From Peptoclostridium acidaminophilum DSM 3953 (GTDB taxonomy: Bacteria > Bacillota > Clostridia > Peptostreptococcales > Peptostreptococcaceae), in assembly GCF_000597865.1 (NCBI RefSeq), contig NZ_CP007452.1, positions 1,309,183-1,373,182 on the forward strand: a DNA stretch of 64,000 bases. Direction: 5' to 3'. The stretch's first letter is position 1. Every line of letters begins with the position of its first letter. The notes beneath the pieces are model-generated. The model did no database searches and had not been told where the DNA came from. It saw only the letters and a program-made list of their open reading frames with translations. Made by a program: the position numbers and the translations under genes. Below, one piece after another: positions 1-8,699 of the stretch.

Positions 1-790
1 CAAGCGCTATTCTTGCAACTTCTCTTCTAATTGGATCAAATCCCGAAAGTATTACAGCCTCAGGAGTGTCATCTATTATAAGGTCTATTCCTGTTAGTGT
101 TTCGAGGGTTCTTATGTTTCTGCCCTCTCTTCCTATTATCCTTCCCTTCATTTCATCATTTGGAAGGTTTACAACAGTTACTGTTGTCTCTGCTACGTGG
201 TCCGCAGCACATCTTTGTATAGCCTGAGTGATTATTTCTCTTGCCTTCTTGTCGGCCTCATCTTTGGCCTGGTGTTCTATGTCCTTCATCATTATGGACA
301 TCTCATGCCTTGTCTTTCTCTCTGCATTTGTGAGTATGAGTTCCCTTGCCTGATCGGAAGAAAGGCCTGACAGGCTTTCCAGCTTTTCAAGCTGTTGCTG
401 CTTTACTGCCTCAACCTCAGCCTCTTTGTCCTGGATATCCTTGAATTTACCCTTGAGTGCTTCCTCTTTCTTTTCCACATTGTCAAGCTTCTTGTCAAGA
501 GTCTCTTCCTTCTGGATAATCCTTCTTTCGAACCTTTGAAGCTCGTTTCTTCTGTCCTTGATTTCTCTTTCACTTTCGCTTCTTTGCCTATGAATTTCCT
601 CTTTAGCCTCTAAAAGCTTTTCCTTTTTTATAGTTACAGCTTCCTGCTTAGAGTCTTCAATTATCTTTTTAGCCACGTCCTCTGCAGAGCCAATTTTCTT
701 TTCGGCAACATTCTTTCTCATTATATATCCTGCAAAGCCACCTATTCCGGTTCCAGCTAAAGCCGCTGCTACTAAATCAATTACGCTAAT
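1..790 (-). CDS. rny: Ribonuclease Y, 5' part (runs off window)
   Basis: Membrane-anchored endoribonuclease that starts mRNA decay in Firmicutes. The visible ~263 codons show an N-terminal hydrophobic, glycine-rich anchor (about residues 4-23), a long charged coiled coil (about 27-190) and the KH domain with [10 protein letters not shown] (about 217-226). The catalytic HD domain lies beyond the window edge. The reading frame has no ATG or TTG near its 5' end. An in-frame GTG at 799 overlaps the Shine-Dalgarno sequence itself (AGGAGGTG, 804-797), whereas an ATT at 790 sits 6 bases after it. I therefore place the start at ATT with GTG 799 as the alternative. The gene has its own promoter and a roughly 100-base leader with a tandem repeat. 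Identity is secure; the start is not. Confidence 0.9.
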   Translation of the reverse strand, partial: MSVIDLVAAALAGTGIGGFAGYIMRKNVAEKKIGSAEDVAKKIIEDSKQEAVTIKKEKLLEAKEEIHRQRSESEREIKDRRNELQRFERRIIQKEETLDKKLDNVEKKEEALKGKFKDIQDKEAEVEAVKQQQLEKLESLSGLSSDQARELILTNAERKTRHEMSIMMKDIEHQAKDEADKKAREIITQAIQRCAADHVAETTVTVVNLPNDEMKGRIIGREGRNIRTLETLTGIDLIIDDTPEAVILSGFDPIRREVARIAL

Positions 791-848
791 GTTATCCACC
801 TCCTGTTTTCTTTTTTTCCAAGTTACGCTTCATTATTTAAGTTGAATT

Positions 849-894
849 TTAGTTTCAGCCGATACTAAAGGCCTTAGTTTCAGCTTATGCTAAA
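849..894 (-). repeat. Tandem 21-bp direct repeat in rny leader
   Basis: Two copies (minus strand 894-874 and 869-849) match at 18 of 21 positions, are separated by GGCC, and so have a 25-base period. Each copy has inverted ends (TTTAG...CTAA). The junction ACTAAGGCCTTTAGT can itself fold, so several mutually exclusive small hairpins are possible. The first copy begins at the predicted transcription start. It could be an operator or an RNA element; the sequence alone does not decide. Confidence 0.75.
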
Positions 895-897
895 CAT

Positions 898-926
898 ATT
901 GTATAATTTTTTTATTAAAGTGTCAA
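898..926 (-). promoter_or_regulatory. Sigma-A promoter of rny
   Basis: TTGACA (926-921), a 17-base spacer and TACAAT (903-898): a near-consensus housekeeping promoter just after the recA terminator. It gives a leader of about 100 bases before rny. Confidence 0.85.
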
Positions 927-940
927 GTTATACAGAATAT

Positions 941-983
941 GGTAAAACAAAGGACTGCATAGTAATTGCTCAGCAGTCCTTTG
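941..983 (-). terminator. Intrinsic terminator of recA
   Basis: A perfect 11-bp stem (983-973 with 958-948, CAAAGGACTGC arm), a 14-base loop and a T-rich tail (TTTTACC) lie about 20 bases after the recA stop and just upstream of the rny promoter. Confidence 0.8.
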
Positions 984-1005
984 TTCACTCGTCCCATAAT
1001 ATATT

Positions 1006-2055
1006 TTATACTATTTTATCTGCCTTCTTGTCTTTCGCTTCCTTGTCTTTTGCAGACATCTGTTCGTCCTTTTCAAGGTCGAAATGGGCTCTTATGGCTT
1101 TTTCAATCTCATCTGCCATCTCTTTGTTGTCCAGGAGGAATTTCTTTGAGTTCTCCCTGCCCTGGCCAAGCTTTATGTCGTTATAGCTGTACCATGACCC
1201 CGACTTGTTTACTACATCTATTTCTACGCCTATGTCGAGTATCTCGCCTATTTTAGATATGCCTTCTCCATACATTATGTCAAACTCGCACTGCTTGAAA
1301 GGAGGCGCCACCTTGTTCTTTACGACCTTGACTCTTGTCCTGTTTCCGACAACTTCATCGCCTTGCTTAATCGCCTCGATTCTTCTTACATCGAGTCTTA
1401 CAGATGAATAGAACTTGAGCGCTCTTCCGCCAGTGGTGGTCTCGGGATTTCCAAACATTACGCCTATTTTTTCCCTGAGCTGGTTTATGAATATGGCCGA
1501 ACAGTTTGACTTGTTCATGGCGCCTGCAAGCTTCCTGAGCGCCTGAGACATAAGCCTCGCCTGAAGACCCATGTGAGAATCGCCCATATCGCCCTCTATT
1601 TCAGCTCTAGGCACTAGTGCCGCCACCGAGTCTACAACTATTACGTCTATGGCTCCGCTTCTTACAAGCGCCTCTGTGATCTCGAGGGCCTGCTCTCCAG
1701 TGTCCGGCTGGGAAATAACAAGATTATCCAGATCAACTCCAAGGTTCCTTGCGTATACCGGGTCAAGAGCATGCTCTGCATCTATAAAAGCTGTTATGCC
1801 GCCTTTTTTTTGTGCTTCAGCTATTATATGAAGTGAAACAGTCGTCTTACCAGAAGATTCCGGACCGTAAATCTCAACTACCCTTCCCCTTGGTACTCCG
1901 CCTATTCCTATTGCTATGTCAAGTCCGAGCGAGCCTGTCGGTACTGATTCCACATTGAGCCTGGAATCCGCACCGAGCTTCATTATCGAGCCTTTTCCAA
2001 AATCCTTTTCTATCTGTGCAATGGCGCTGTCTAGAGCTTTTCTCTTATCATCCAT
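1006..2055 (-). CDS. recA: Recombinase RecA
   Basis: DNA-dependent ATPase that forms filaments on single-stranded DNA, drives homologous recombination and triggers LexA self-cleavage. The 349-aa product has the usual length, with Walker A GPESSGKT at residues 64-71, a Walker B region (VIVVDS), the loop-2 region and an acidic/lysine-rich C-terminal tail. I start at ATG 2055 (MDDKRKAL), 6 bases after GAGGTG. A GTG at 2064 opens a longer frame but lies inside that ribosome-binding site. The gene is monocistronic: it has its own promoter with an overlapping SOS box and its own terminator. Confidence 0.97.
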   Translation of the reverse strand: MDDKRKALDSAIAQIEKDFGKGSIMKLGADSRLNVESVPTGSLGLDIAIGIGGVPRGRVVEIYGPESSGKTTVSLHIIAEAQKKGGITAFIDAEHALDPVYARNLGVDLDNLVISQPDTGEQALEITEALVRSGAIDVIVVDSVAALVPRAEIEGDMGDSHMGLQARLMSQALRKLAGAMNKSNCSAIFINQLREKIGVMFGNPETTTGGRALKFYSSVRLDVRRIEAIKQGDEVVGNRTRVKVVKNKVAPPFKQCEFDIMYGEGISKIGEILDIGVEIDVVNKSGSWYSYNDIKLGQGRENSKKFLLDNKEMADEIEKAIRAHFDLEKDEQMSAKDKEAKDKKADKIV

Positions 2056-2081
2056 TTTATTCACCTCTTCATAATCAATGA

Positions 2082-2093
2082 GAACAAACGTTC
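2082..2093. promoter_or_regulatory. LexA (SOS) box upstream of recA
   Basis: GAACAAACGTTC fits the Gram-positive LexA/DinR consensus GAACNNNNGTTC exactly, within a 14-bp inverted repeat (AGAAC...GTTCT, 2081-2094). It lies 7 bases downstream of the recA -10 box, covering the expected start site. Bound LexA would therefore block transcription. Confidence 0.88.
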
Positions 2094-2100
2094 TAATTCG

Positions 2101-2129
2101 ATTATATATTATGCTTCCATTTGAGTCAA
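2101..2129 (-). promoter_or_regulatory. Sigma-A promoter of recA
   Basis: TTGACT (2129-2124), a 17-base spacer and a perfect TATAAT (2106-2101). It is followed directly by the SOS box. Confidence 0.9.
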
Positions 2130-2146
2130 GCCTTCCTTGCTGATTA

Positions 2147-2175
2147 TAGGAAAATCCCCCTTATTCAGAGGGATT
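2147..2175 (-). terminator. Terminator of the lysC-pgsA operon
   Basis: On the minus strand AATCCCTCT pairs with AGGGGGATT around a 5-base loop (stem 2175-2167 / 2161-2153), one pair being G-U, followed by TTCCT. It lies 8 bases past the pgsA stop. Confidence 0.65.
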
Positions 2176-2182
2176 CATATGA

Positions 2183-2692
2183 TTATGCTATTATGGACTT
2201 GTTCAGCCTTATATAGTCATATCCAGAGTATACTGTTAGTATGGCTGCAAGCCACATTACATATATGCCGCCTGGAACTCCAAGGAGCATAAGGAGTATG
2301 GCGGCTATCTGTGATATAGTCTTCAATTTTCCCCACTTGCTGGCTGCAATAACAACTCCGGAAGATGCCGCTATTGCTCTTATAATGCTTATTGTAAACT
2401 CCCTGGATATTATAATCACAGGTATCCAGGATGAGAGCATACCCGTTTCCACCATGGTTATGAGCGCCGCCGAGACAAGCACCTTGTCCGCAAGAGGGTC
2501 CATGAGCTTGCCGAAGTTAGTTATCATGTTGTACTTTCTGGCTATATAGCCGTCCAGAAAATCTGTAAATGAGGCTAGGGCAAAAATCAATGCAGCCGCA
2601 TATAGCGAGTATTTGAAATCAGCAAGCATTATAAGCATGAAAACCGGTACAAGGGCCATTCTGAAAATAGTCAGCTTATTTGCCAGGTTCAT
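2183..2692 (-). CDS. pgsA: CDP-diacylglycerol-glycerol-3-phosphate 3-phosphatidyltransferase
   Basis: Integral membrane enzyme making phosphatidylglycerophosphate from CDP-diacylglycerol and glycerol-3-phosphate, the committed step to phosphatidylglycerol and cardiolipin. The 169-aa product carries the full CDP-alcohol phosphotransferase signature DG-x2-AR-x8-G-x3-D-x3-D (D47, G48, A51, R52, G61, D65, D69) between hydrophobic helices. Its ATG overlaps the rimO stop by 4 bases (ATGA), which indicates translational coupling. It is the last gene of the lysC-ftsK-mnmH-rimO-pgsA run. The rimO-pgsA-recA-rny neighbourhood resembles the pgsA-recA-rny order of other Firmicutes. Confidence 0.93.
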   Translation of the reverse strand: MNLANKLTIFRMALVPVFMLIMLADFKYSLYAAALIFALASFTDFLDGYIARKYNMITNFGKLMDPLADKVLVSAALITMVETGMLSSWIPVIIISREFTISIIRAIAASSGVVIAASKWGKLKTISQIAAILLMLLGVPGGIYVMWLAAILTVYSGYDYIRLNKSIIA

Positions 2693-4011
2693 ATCGTTTC
2701 CCCCTTGACATCGTATTCTGTAGCCTCAACTATCCTTACATCGACAAAGCCTCCAACAGGGAGCTCTCCCTTTGCCTTTACATATATAAGGCCGTCTATC
2801 TCGGGCGCTTCCTTCTGGCTTCTTCCTGAGTAGAGTCCTTCCTCGAGCTTTTCCTCCAATATGACACGGCAGCTTTCACCGACTCGTTTCATATTGTTTT
2901 GAAGTGAAATTTCCTGCTGCAAGAGCATTACCTCTTCTTTTCTGGCGAGCTTTACCGCCTCGTCCACTTGCCCTGGTAGATTGGCTGCCGCGGTTCCCTC
3001 CTCCTTGGAGTATGTAAATGCTCCAAGCCTGTCAAATCTCGCCGTCCTTACGAAATCCTTGAGATCCTCAAAGTCCTCTGCGCTTTCCTGAGGAAAGCCG
3101 ACTATGAGCGTTGTCCTTATTACGGCATCCGGAATAGCCTTTCTTATAAGGCTTATTTTATTGAGCATATCCTCTCTCGTCGTCTTTCTGTTCATCAGCT
3201 TTAGAATCCTGTTGCTGCTGTGCTGAACCGGCATATCGAAATAGCTGCATACCTTTTTGCTGTTTTTTACGGCATCTATGAGCTCGCTGTCTATCTCCTC
3301 CGGGTATGTGTAGAGCACCCTTATCCATTCAATCGCTTCAATTTGCGAAAGCCTCCGGAGCAGCGTCGGGAGCGTTTTTTTGCCGTATATGTCAATGCCG
3401 TATCTAGAGGTATCCTGCGCTATTAGGATCACTTCTTTTACTCCGGATTTGGCAAGCTCTTCAACCTCCGCTACTATATCCTCTATCTTTCTGCTCCTGT
3501 ATTTTCCCCTTAGCTTCGGTATTATGCAGTATGTGCATTTGTTGTCGCAGCCCTCCGCTATTTTAACGTATGCCATATAATCCGGCGTCAGCTTTTTCTT
3601 TGGCAGATTTTCAGCTATATCCTTGTCTATGTCCTCGATTATGCTGAGTTTGCCCTGGCTGTCCAAGCCCTCTATGGCCTTGGCTATCTGAGGAAAGCTG
3701 GTTGTGCCCAGTATGAGGTCTATCTCTGGTATTTCGCTTTGCAGCTCCTGGCTGTACCTTTGGGCCATGCAGCCTGTCACTATCAGATATTTCAAAGCTG
3801 CGCTTTTTTTATAGCCCGCCATTTCAAGTATGACGTCAACCGATTCTTCCTTGGCCGACTCGATGAAGCCGCATGTGTTTACTATTATTATGTCCGCAGC
3901 TTCAAACTCGGTTATAAGCTTGTAGCCGTTTTTTTCGAGAATCCCCGCCATTATCTCCGAGTCGTTCAGGTTCTTTGAGCATCCCAGCGATTCAATTGCA
4001 ATTTTATACAT
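2689..4011 (-). CDS. rimO: Ribosomal protein S12 methylthiotransferase RimO
   Basis: Radical-SAM enzyme that adds a methylthio group to an aspartate of ribosomal protein S12. The 440-aa product has the N-terminal cluster cysteines C11, C47 and C81, the radical-SAM CDNKCTYC motif (C155, C159, C162), and a C-terminal TRAM domain (YVKAKGELPVGGFVDV region). The N-terminus MYKIAIESLGCSKN is typical of RimO rather than the related tRNA enzyme MiaB. I start at ATG 4011, preceded by GGAG; the frame stays open further upstream but without a ribosome-binding site. It follows mnmH closely, so two RNA/ribosome modification genes sit together. Confidence 0.93.
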   Translation of the reverse strand: MYKIAIESLGCSKNLNDSEIMAGILEKNGYKLITEFEAADIIIVNTCGFIESAKEESVDVILEMAGYKKSAALKYLIVTGCMAQRYSQELQSEIPEIDLILGTTSFPQIAKAIEGLDSQGKLSIIEDIDKDIAENLPKKKLTPDYMAYVKIAEGCDNKCTYCIIPKLRGKYRSRKIEDIVAEVEELAKSGVKEVILIAQDTSRYGIDIYGKKTLPTLLRRLSQIEAIEWIRVLYTYPEEIDSELIDAVKNSKKVCSYFDMPVQHSSNRILKLMNRKTTREDMLNKISLIRKAIPDAVIRTTLIVGFPQESAEDFEDLKDFVRTARFDRLGAFTYSKEEGTAAANLPGQVDEAVKLARKEEVMLLQQEISLQNNMKRVGESCRVILEEKLEEGLYSGRSQKEAPEIDGLIYVKAKGELPVGGFVDVRIVEATEYDVKGETI

Positions 4012-4024
4012 AATCTGCTCCTTC

Positions 4025-5074
4025 TTATGTGTTGGAAAGCGCCGCTTTGAAATTCCTAATGCTCCCAAGCGCGCTGTCTATGTCGTCAGTGTTTATACGA
4101 TCATCGTATTTATACTTGTCTATTGAATAATTATACATCGGATCATAATACTCTCCAATGAGCTTCTCGACTGCTCCGCTATAGTCCTTTGCAGCTATGC
4201 GCTCAAGCAGAAAGTCCACCTTCTCATTGCCCATACGTTTTCTAAGATAGCCTACGGCCTCCATGAGCTTTTCATCATCCTTGAGGCTCAACCTTACATA
4301 CTGGTCCACAAGCCTTTTTGTTCTATCCGAAAGACTTGCTTCAAGCAGTATGTGCAGCGAATCCGGGCTTACTATCATTTCATATATTTCGTTTGGCAGC
4401 ATAACACTGCCCACCCTCTTGCTCTCGCTTTCTGTGAATATATACTCATCCTGCGAGTTGTATATAGCGTCGAATATTGCTGTCTCAAACAGCTTCTGCG
4501 ACGGCGGATCCTCAACATAGCATATGTGTCCAAATACCGAGCCGCAATTCTTGGCAAGCTCCTCGAGATCGAGCACGCAAAACTCATCCTGAAGCAGCTT
4601 GAGCACCTCCGTCTTGCCGACTCCCGTGAGGCCGTGAAGCACTATGAATTTCTTGTGTTCGCCCACTCGGCTCAGGTAGTCTATGACATAGTTTCTGTAT
4701 GATTTGTAGCCGCCCTTTAGCTGGAGCACATTCATGCCTGTGGAATTCATCAGCTCAACTACTGATTTGCTTCGCATGCCGCCCCTTGAGCAGTATACGA
4801 CTACATTCTCATACTCGCCTGCTATTTGTGCAAACTGCTTATAGTATTCGGATAGCTTGGGGGAGACAAGCTCGAGTCCCCTTTCAACCGCATCCTCCTT
4901 GCCCATGTTCTTATAGAGAGTACCAACTATCTTCCTCTCATCATCATCCAAAAGGGGCAGATTCCTCGCATTCATTATCCTGTTATCAGTATACTCACCA
5001 GGAGATCTTACATCTATGAATATGCAATTATCAAGCCTGAGAGCCTCGTCTATTTCAATAACCTTAGTTTTCAA
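4025..5074 (-). CDS. mnmH: tRNA 2-selenouridine synthase (rhodanese/P-loop)
   Basis: Replaces sulfur with selenium in 2-thiouridine at the tRNA wobble position, using selenophosphate made by SelD. The 349-aa product has an N-terminal rhodanese domain with active-site YCSRGG (Cys at about 95) and a C-terminal P-loop domain with GLTGVGKT (about 147-154), the normal MnmH/SelU architecture. TTG at 5074 follows AAGGTGG at good spacing; the longer GTG start at 5083 overlaps that site. The gene sits between ftsK and rimO. Its presence implies the cell makes selenophosphate, although selD is not in the window. Confidence 0.92.
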   Translation of the reverse strand: MKTKVIEIDEALRLDNCIFIDVRSPGEYTDNRIMNARNLPLLDDDERKIVGTLYKNMGKEDAVERGLELVSPKLSEYYKQFAQIAGEYENVVVYCSRGGMRSKSVVELMNSTGMNVLQLKGGYKSYRNYVIDYLSRVGEHKKFIVLHGLTGVGKTEVLKLLQDEFCVLDLEELAKNCGSVFGHICYVEDPPSQKLFETAIFDAIYNSQDEYIFTESESKRVGSVMLPNEIYEMIVSPDSLHILLEASLSDRTKRLVDQYVRLSLKDDEKLMEAVGYLRKRMGNEKVDFLLERIAAKDYSGAVEKLIGEYYDPMYNYSIDKYKYDDRINTDDIDSALGSIRNFKAALSNT

Positions 5075-5096
5075 ATTGACCACCTTCCAAATACGC

Positions 5097-7340
5097 CTAG
5101 TCCTCTCTTGAACGCAACACTCTCCTTGGCTTGCTTCCCTCGCTAGGTCCTATTATGCCTTTTTTCTCCATTTCCTCTATCATCCTTGCCGCCCTGTTGA
5201 AGCCGACGCGCAGCCTCCTCTGAAGCATTGAGGCCGAAGCCTGGTTTGACGATATTACAAGCTCAATGGCTTCCGACATGAGCTCGTCCTCGAATTCCTC
5301 CTCTGCCGTGGCCATGCTTTCTATTTCCTGCGAAATCCCGCCTGATTCGGATTCCTGCTTGAATTCCTGATCCTTTACAAACTCCACGACGCTCTTGATC
5401 TCTCCTTCATCTACAAACGCTCCCTGGACTCTTGTAGGCTTGCTTTGACCCACAGGATAAAACAGCATGTCGCCTCTGCCGAGGAGCTTCTCGGCGCCGC
5501 CGGAATCGATTATAGTCCTTGAATCAGTCGATGAGGATACAGCAAAAGCTATTCGTGACGGTATATTGGCTTTTATCAGGCCAGTAATAACGTCTACAGA
5601 AGGCCTTTGCGTGGCTATGACAAGATGCATGCCTGCAGCCCTGGCCATCTGGGCAAGGCGGCATATCGAATCCTCTACTTCCTTGGGGCTTGCCATCATA
5701 AGGTCCGCAAGCTCGTCGATTATCACTATTATCTGGGGCAGCTTTTCATCTGCTTTCTGATTGTAGCCCTCGATGTCCCTGGCGTTGTTTTCTGCAAATA
5801 CTCCATATCGCCTTGTCATCTCTGATACCGCCCAGTTAAGGGCCATGGCCGCCTTCTTAGTGTCAGTCACTACAGGTATCAGCAGGTGTGGTATGCCGTT
5901 GTAGCCGCTGAGCTCAACCACCTTGGGATCTATCATTATGAACTTGACCTCGTCCGGCCTTGCGTTCAGCAAAATGCTCATTATTAGCGAGTTTACGCAT
6001 ACGCTTTTTCCCGCTCCTGTGGCGCCTGCAATAAGCATGTGCGGCATCTTTGCGATATCAGCAACCACAGGAGCTCCTGAAATGTCCTTGCCTATGGCAA
6101 AGCTCAACTTCGATTTGGCAGCCTTGAATGCGCCTGATTCCACAATATCCCTAAGGTGTACGCTCTCCCTTGATTTGTTTGGAACTTCAATGCCGACCGC
6201 AGACTTGCCCGGTATCGGCGCCTCTATTCTTATGCTTTGAGCCGCAAGGTTGAGTGCGATGTCATCAGAAAGATTTACAATCTTGCTTACCTTGACTCCT
6301 GATTTTGGCTGTATCTCGTATCTTGTTATCGCAGGGCCTATGCTAACCTGGCTGACTTTTGCGTCCACCCCAAAATCAAGCAGTGTCTTCTCAAGCATCT
6401 TTACCGTATCCTTTATTTCCATCTTGTCCCCGCTGCTGCTTATGCTTTCATTTCTGCTTAGCATTGTCACAGGAGGTATGTTATAGTTGCAATAGCAAAT
6501 CTGCGATTGCTCCTCGCTGACGTTTAGGCCGTCTTTTGCTTCTTTAGGCGGAGCCTCGGCAGCTTCAGCCGATTCCTTGCCCTGCACCGAAATATTTTCA
6601 ACAGCTTCCAAAGACGCCCTGTTATCCTGAGGCGAGTTTGTTATTTTGAAGTCTACTATTTCAAATTCTTCGCTTGGTTTTGCCTCTTTCTTCCTCACCG
6701 GAACCTTCTTCTTGCGCTTTTGCGCTGCAGTAAATGCCGCCTTTGTTGATTTGAGTGCAAATGAAATCACGCCTTTAAGTAACTGGGCGGTTTTTTTAAG
6801 CAGTGGCACATCAAATCCAAATGCCACCGAAAAGAGAAGCAAGGATATGCCCATTAGCATGCTGCCGTCGCTTCCTATAAGCCTTACAATACTAGCCGAA
6901 ACTAAAAGGCCTGCAAGCCCGCAGCCTTGCATGCTCTCTCCTGCAACAAATGCCCTCTTAATGTCTCCCATTCCGCTTATACTCGCCTGAAGAGCAGCCG
7001 CATTTACAACGCAATACAGCAGCAGGCAGCCTGCGAAAAACACGTAATGAAGCCTGTATCTTGTGAACTTGATGCTCTCTATGTTTGAAGAAAGCTTTCC
7101 AGCCGATATCCATATGAGCAGAAGCGGCACCGCAATGGAAAAGCTTGAAAAAATTCCGCCAAGCAGCAGCCTTGTCCATCTTCCGATTTCGCCCGTCGCC
7201 ATCCCCATAAGGCTTAGCAGCATGAACATTGCAGCAAAAGCAATGGCTATGCCTTCGAAAATATTTGCACGGCCGTTTTTCTTTGCGGCCTCCCTGGAGG
7301 CTCTTTTTTTTCTTTCCTGCCCTTTTCTGGCTTTTTTCAA
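5097..7340 (-). CDS. ftsK: DNA translocase FtsK/SpoIIIE
   Basis: Membrane-anchored, ATP-driven DNA pump that clears and segregates chromosomes at the division or sporulation septum. The roughly 747-aa product has four N-terminal transmembrane helices (about residues 25-190), a charged linker, a RecA-like motor with Walker A GATGAGKS and Walker [11 protein letters not shown], and a C-terminal winged-helix gamma domain (from about ELVISSNQ) that reads polar DNA motifs. I prefer TTG 7340 after GGGGTGA; a GTG at 7361 touching the lysC TAG lacks a ribosome-binding site. Being the only FtsK-type gene here, it cannot be assigned to vegetative or sporulation duty. Confidence 0.93.
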   Translation of the reverse strand: MKKARKGQERKKRASREAAKKNGRANIFEGIAIAFAAMFMLLSLMGMATGEIGRWTRLLLGGIFSSFSIAVPLLLIWISAGKLSSNIESIKFTRYRLHYVFFAGCLLLYCVVNAAALQASISGMGDIKRAFVAGESMQGCGLAGLLVSASIVRLIGSDGSMLMGISLLLFSVAFGFDVPLLKKTAQLLKGVISFALKSTKAAFTAAQKRKKKVPVRKKEAKPSEEFEIVDFKITNSPQDNRASLEAVENISVQGKESAEAAEAPPKEAKDGLNVSEEQSQICYCNYNIPPVTMLSRNESISSSGDKMEIKDTVKMLEKTLLDFGVDAKVSQVSIGPAITRYEIQPKSGVKVSKIVNLSDDIALNLAAQSIRIEAPIPGKSAVGIEVPNKSRESVHLRDIVESGAFKAAKSKLSFAIGKDISGAPVVADIAKMPHMLIAGATGAGKSVCVNSLIMSILLNARPDEVKFIMIDPKVVELSGYNGIPHLLIPVVTDTKKAAMALNWAVSEMTRRYGVFAENNARDIEGYNQKADEKLPQIIVIIDELADLMMASPKEVEDSICRLAQMARAAGMHLVIATQRPSVDVITGLIKANIPSRIAFAVSSSTDSRTIIDSGGAEKLLGRGDMLFYPVGQSKPTRVQGAFVDEGEIKSVVEFVKDQEFKQESESGGISQEIESMATAEEEFEDELMSEAIELVISSNQASASMLQRRLRVGFNRAARMIEEMEKKGIIGPSEGSKPRRVLRSRED

Positions 7341-7360
7341 CTTATTCACCCCGGAAGGCA

Positions 7361-8569
7361 CTACATGTAAAGCGCAAATTCATCATGCAGTGAATTCACG
7401 GCTTTCTTTACATCTTCTGTCTTTATAAGGCACGATATGGTCATATGTGAGTCGGTTGTCTGGAGTATGTCTACGTCCACGCCGCTTAGAGCAGTCACTA
7501 TCCTCGACATAACTCCGGGTATGCCTGTAATCCTGTCTCCGATGACAGTCACCTTGGAGCATTCAGTCGCAATTGTGTATTTTGTATCGTATTTTTTGAG
7601 CGTCTCCTCTATTTTGCTTACCTCGTCGCCGTTTACCGTGAACGCCTTTTGGACCATAAAAAAGTTGATCATGTCTATGCTTATATCCTGGGCTTTTATG
7701 TCGTCTAGTATTTTAGAAAACATAGCAATGTCGCTGGTGTTTACCATGATCTGAGCCACGTTATCCTTGCTTGCAACGGCTGTTATAAGCTTCTTGTTCA
7801 TGTTGTACGTGTCCTTTCCTTTGCTGTAGCCCACGCTTGTACCTTCGCCCTCGCTGAGCGTGTTTTTTATCTTAAGGACTATGTTGCTGTTTTTTGCAAC
7901 CTCCACAGCCCTTGGGTGTATTACCTTCGCGCCAGTTTCGGCCATCTGGAACACCTCGTCATAATTGATATTTTCTATAGTGCGCGCATTTGGCTGAATT
8001 TTGGGATCAGCCGTCATTATCCCCTCTACATCGGTGTATATCTCTACAACGCTGGCATTGAGCGCGCTCCCTATTACCACCGCCGAGGTATCGCTGCCGC
8101 CTCTGCCCAGCGTTGTAATTTCCCCATCCCTTGAGATGCCCTGGAAACCAGTAACTATTACAACCCTGCCATGCTCTAGCTCGCTTTGAATTCTTTTGGG
8201 ATCAACCTCCAGCACGCTCGCATTTGAAAACTTGTCATCCGTCATTATGCCTGCCTGTGCACCAGTAAGCAGAACTGCTCCTATTCCGCAGCCTCTCAGC
8301 ACATGCACGAGCACTGCTCCTGATATAATCTCTCCGCACGACATGAGCATATCCATCTCCCTGAGGCTGACGTCACTGCCGCTTATGTCTTTGCAAAGAT
8401 CTATAAGCGTATCTGTTGCATACGGAGCCCCTTTTCTGCCCATTGCAGAAACAACCACCACAAGCTGATTGCCGCTCTCTACGCTGCCTTTTATAATGTC
8501 TGCGACCCTTCTCATTCTTTGTATGTTTTCAAGCGATGTTCCGCCGAATTTTTTAATCACTATGCCCAT
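7361..8569 (-). CDS. lysC: Aspartate kinase
   Basis: Phosphorylates aspartate, the first step to lysine, threonine, methionine and diaminopimelate. The 402-aa product opens with KKFGGTS (about 6-12), contains the [11 protein letters not shown] substrate loop, and ends with two ACT domains (about 265-400) that normally bind inhibitory amino acids. ATG 8569 follows GGAGG; the frame extends to 8590 without support. It heads the lysC-ftsK-mnmH-rimO-pgsA run behind its own promoter. The leader is only about 40 bases, too short for a lysine riboswitch, so control is probably allosteric or by the promoter. Confidence 0.93.
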   Translation of the reverse strand: MGIVIKKFGGTSLENIQRMRRVADIIKGSVESGNQLVVVVSAMGRKGAPYATDTLIDLCKDISGSDVSLREMDMLMSCGEIISGAVLVHVLRGCGIGAVLLTGAQAGIMTDDKFSNASVLEVDPKRIQSELEHGRVVIVTGFQGISRDGEITTLGRGGSDTSAVVIGSALNASVVEIYTDVEGIMTADPKIQPNARTIENINYDEVFQMAETGAKVIHPRAVEVAKNSNIVLKIKNTLSEGEGTSVGYSKGKDTYNMNKKLITAVASKDNVAQIMVNTSDIAMFSKILDDIKAQDISIDMINFFMVQKAFTVNGDEVSKIEETLKKYDTKYTIATECSKVTVIGDRITGIPGVMSRIVTALSGVDVDILQTTDSHMTISCLIKTEDVKKAVNSLHDEFALYM

Positions 8570-8612
8570 TAGCGCATTTCCTCCGTTCAATCACAGTAAA
8601 GTCTTCTATACT

Positions 8613-8641
8613 ATTATAAATTACATGTTTTTCATAATCAA
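8613..8641 (-). promoter_or_regulatory. Sigma-A promoter of the lysC operon
   Basis: TTGATT (8641-8636), a 17-base spacer and a perfect TATAAT (8618-8613), located between the pnp terminator and lysC. Confidence 0.85.
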
Positions 8642-8663
8642 CATTAATACCTGATTCAGCTCG

Positions 8664-8699
8664 GCCATAAAAAAAATAAGCACTTATGTGCTTATTTTT
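8664..8699 (-). terminator. Intrinsic terminator of pnp
   Basis: A perfect 12-bp stem (8699-8688 with 8683-8672), a 4-base loop and a run of T. The pnp TAA stop is part of the ascending arm. Confidence 0.93.

Noticed and set aside
848-867. GCCGATAC resembling a sigma-28 -10 box on the plus strand
   Set aside because: The -35 TAAA is not at the right distance, and transcription would run antisense into recA. It is better explained as part of the rny leader repeat.
887-1256. Plus-strand open frames opposite recA, and similar plus-strand frames throughout the window
   Set aside because: They mirror real minus-strand genes, lack ribosome-binding sites and family resemblance, and have skewed composition.
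8570-8691. Possible lysine riboswitch before lysC
   Set aside because: The promoter leaves only about 40 bases of leader, far too short for an L-box.
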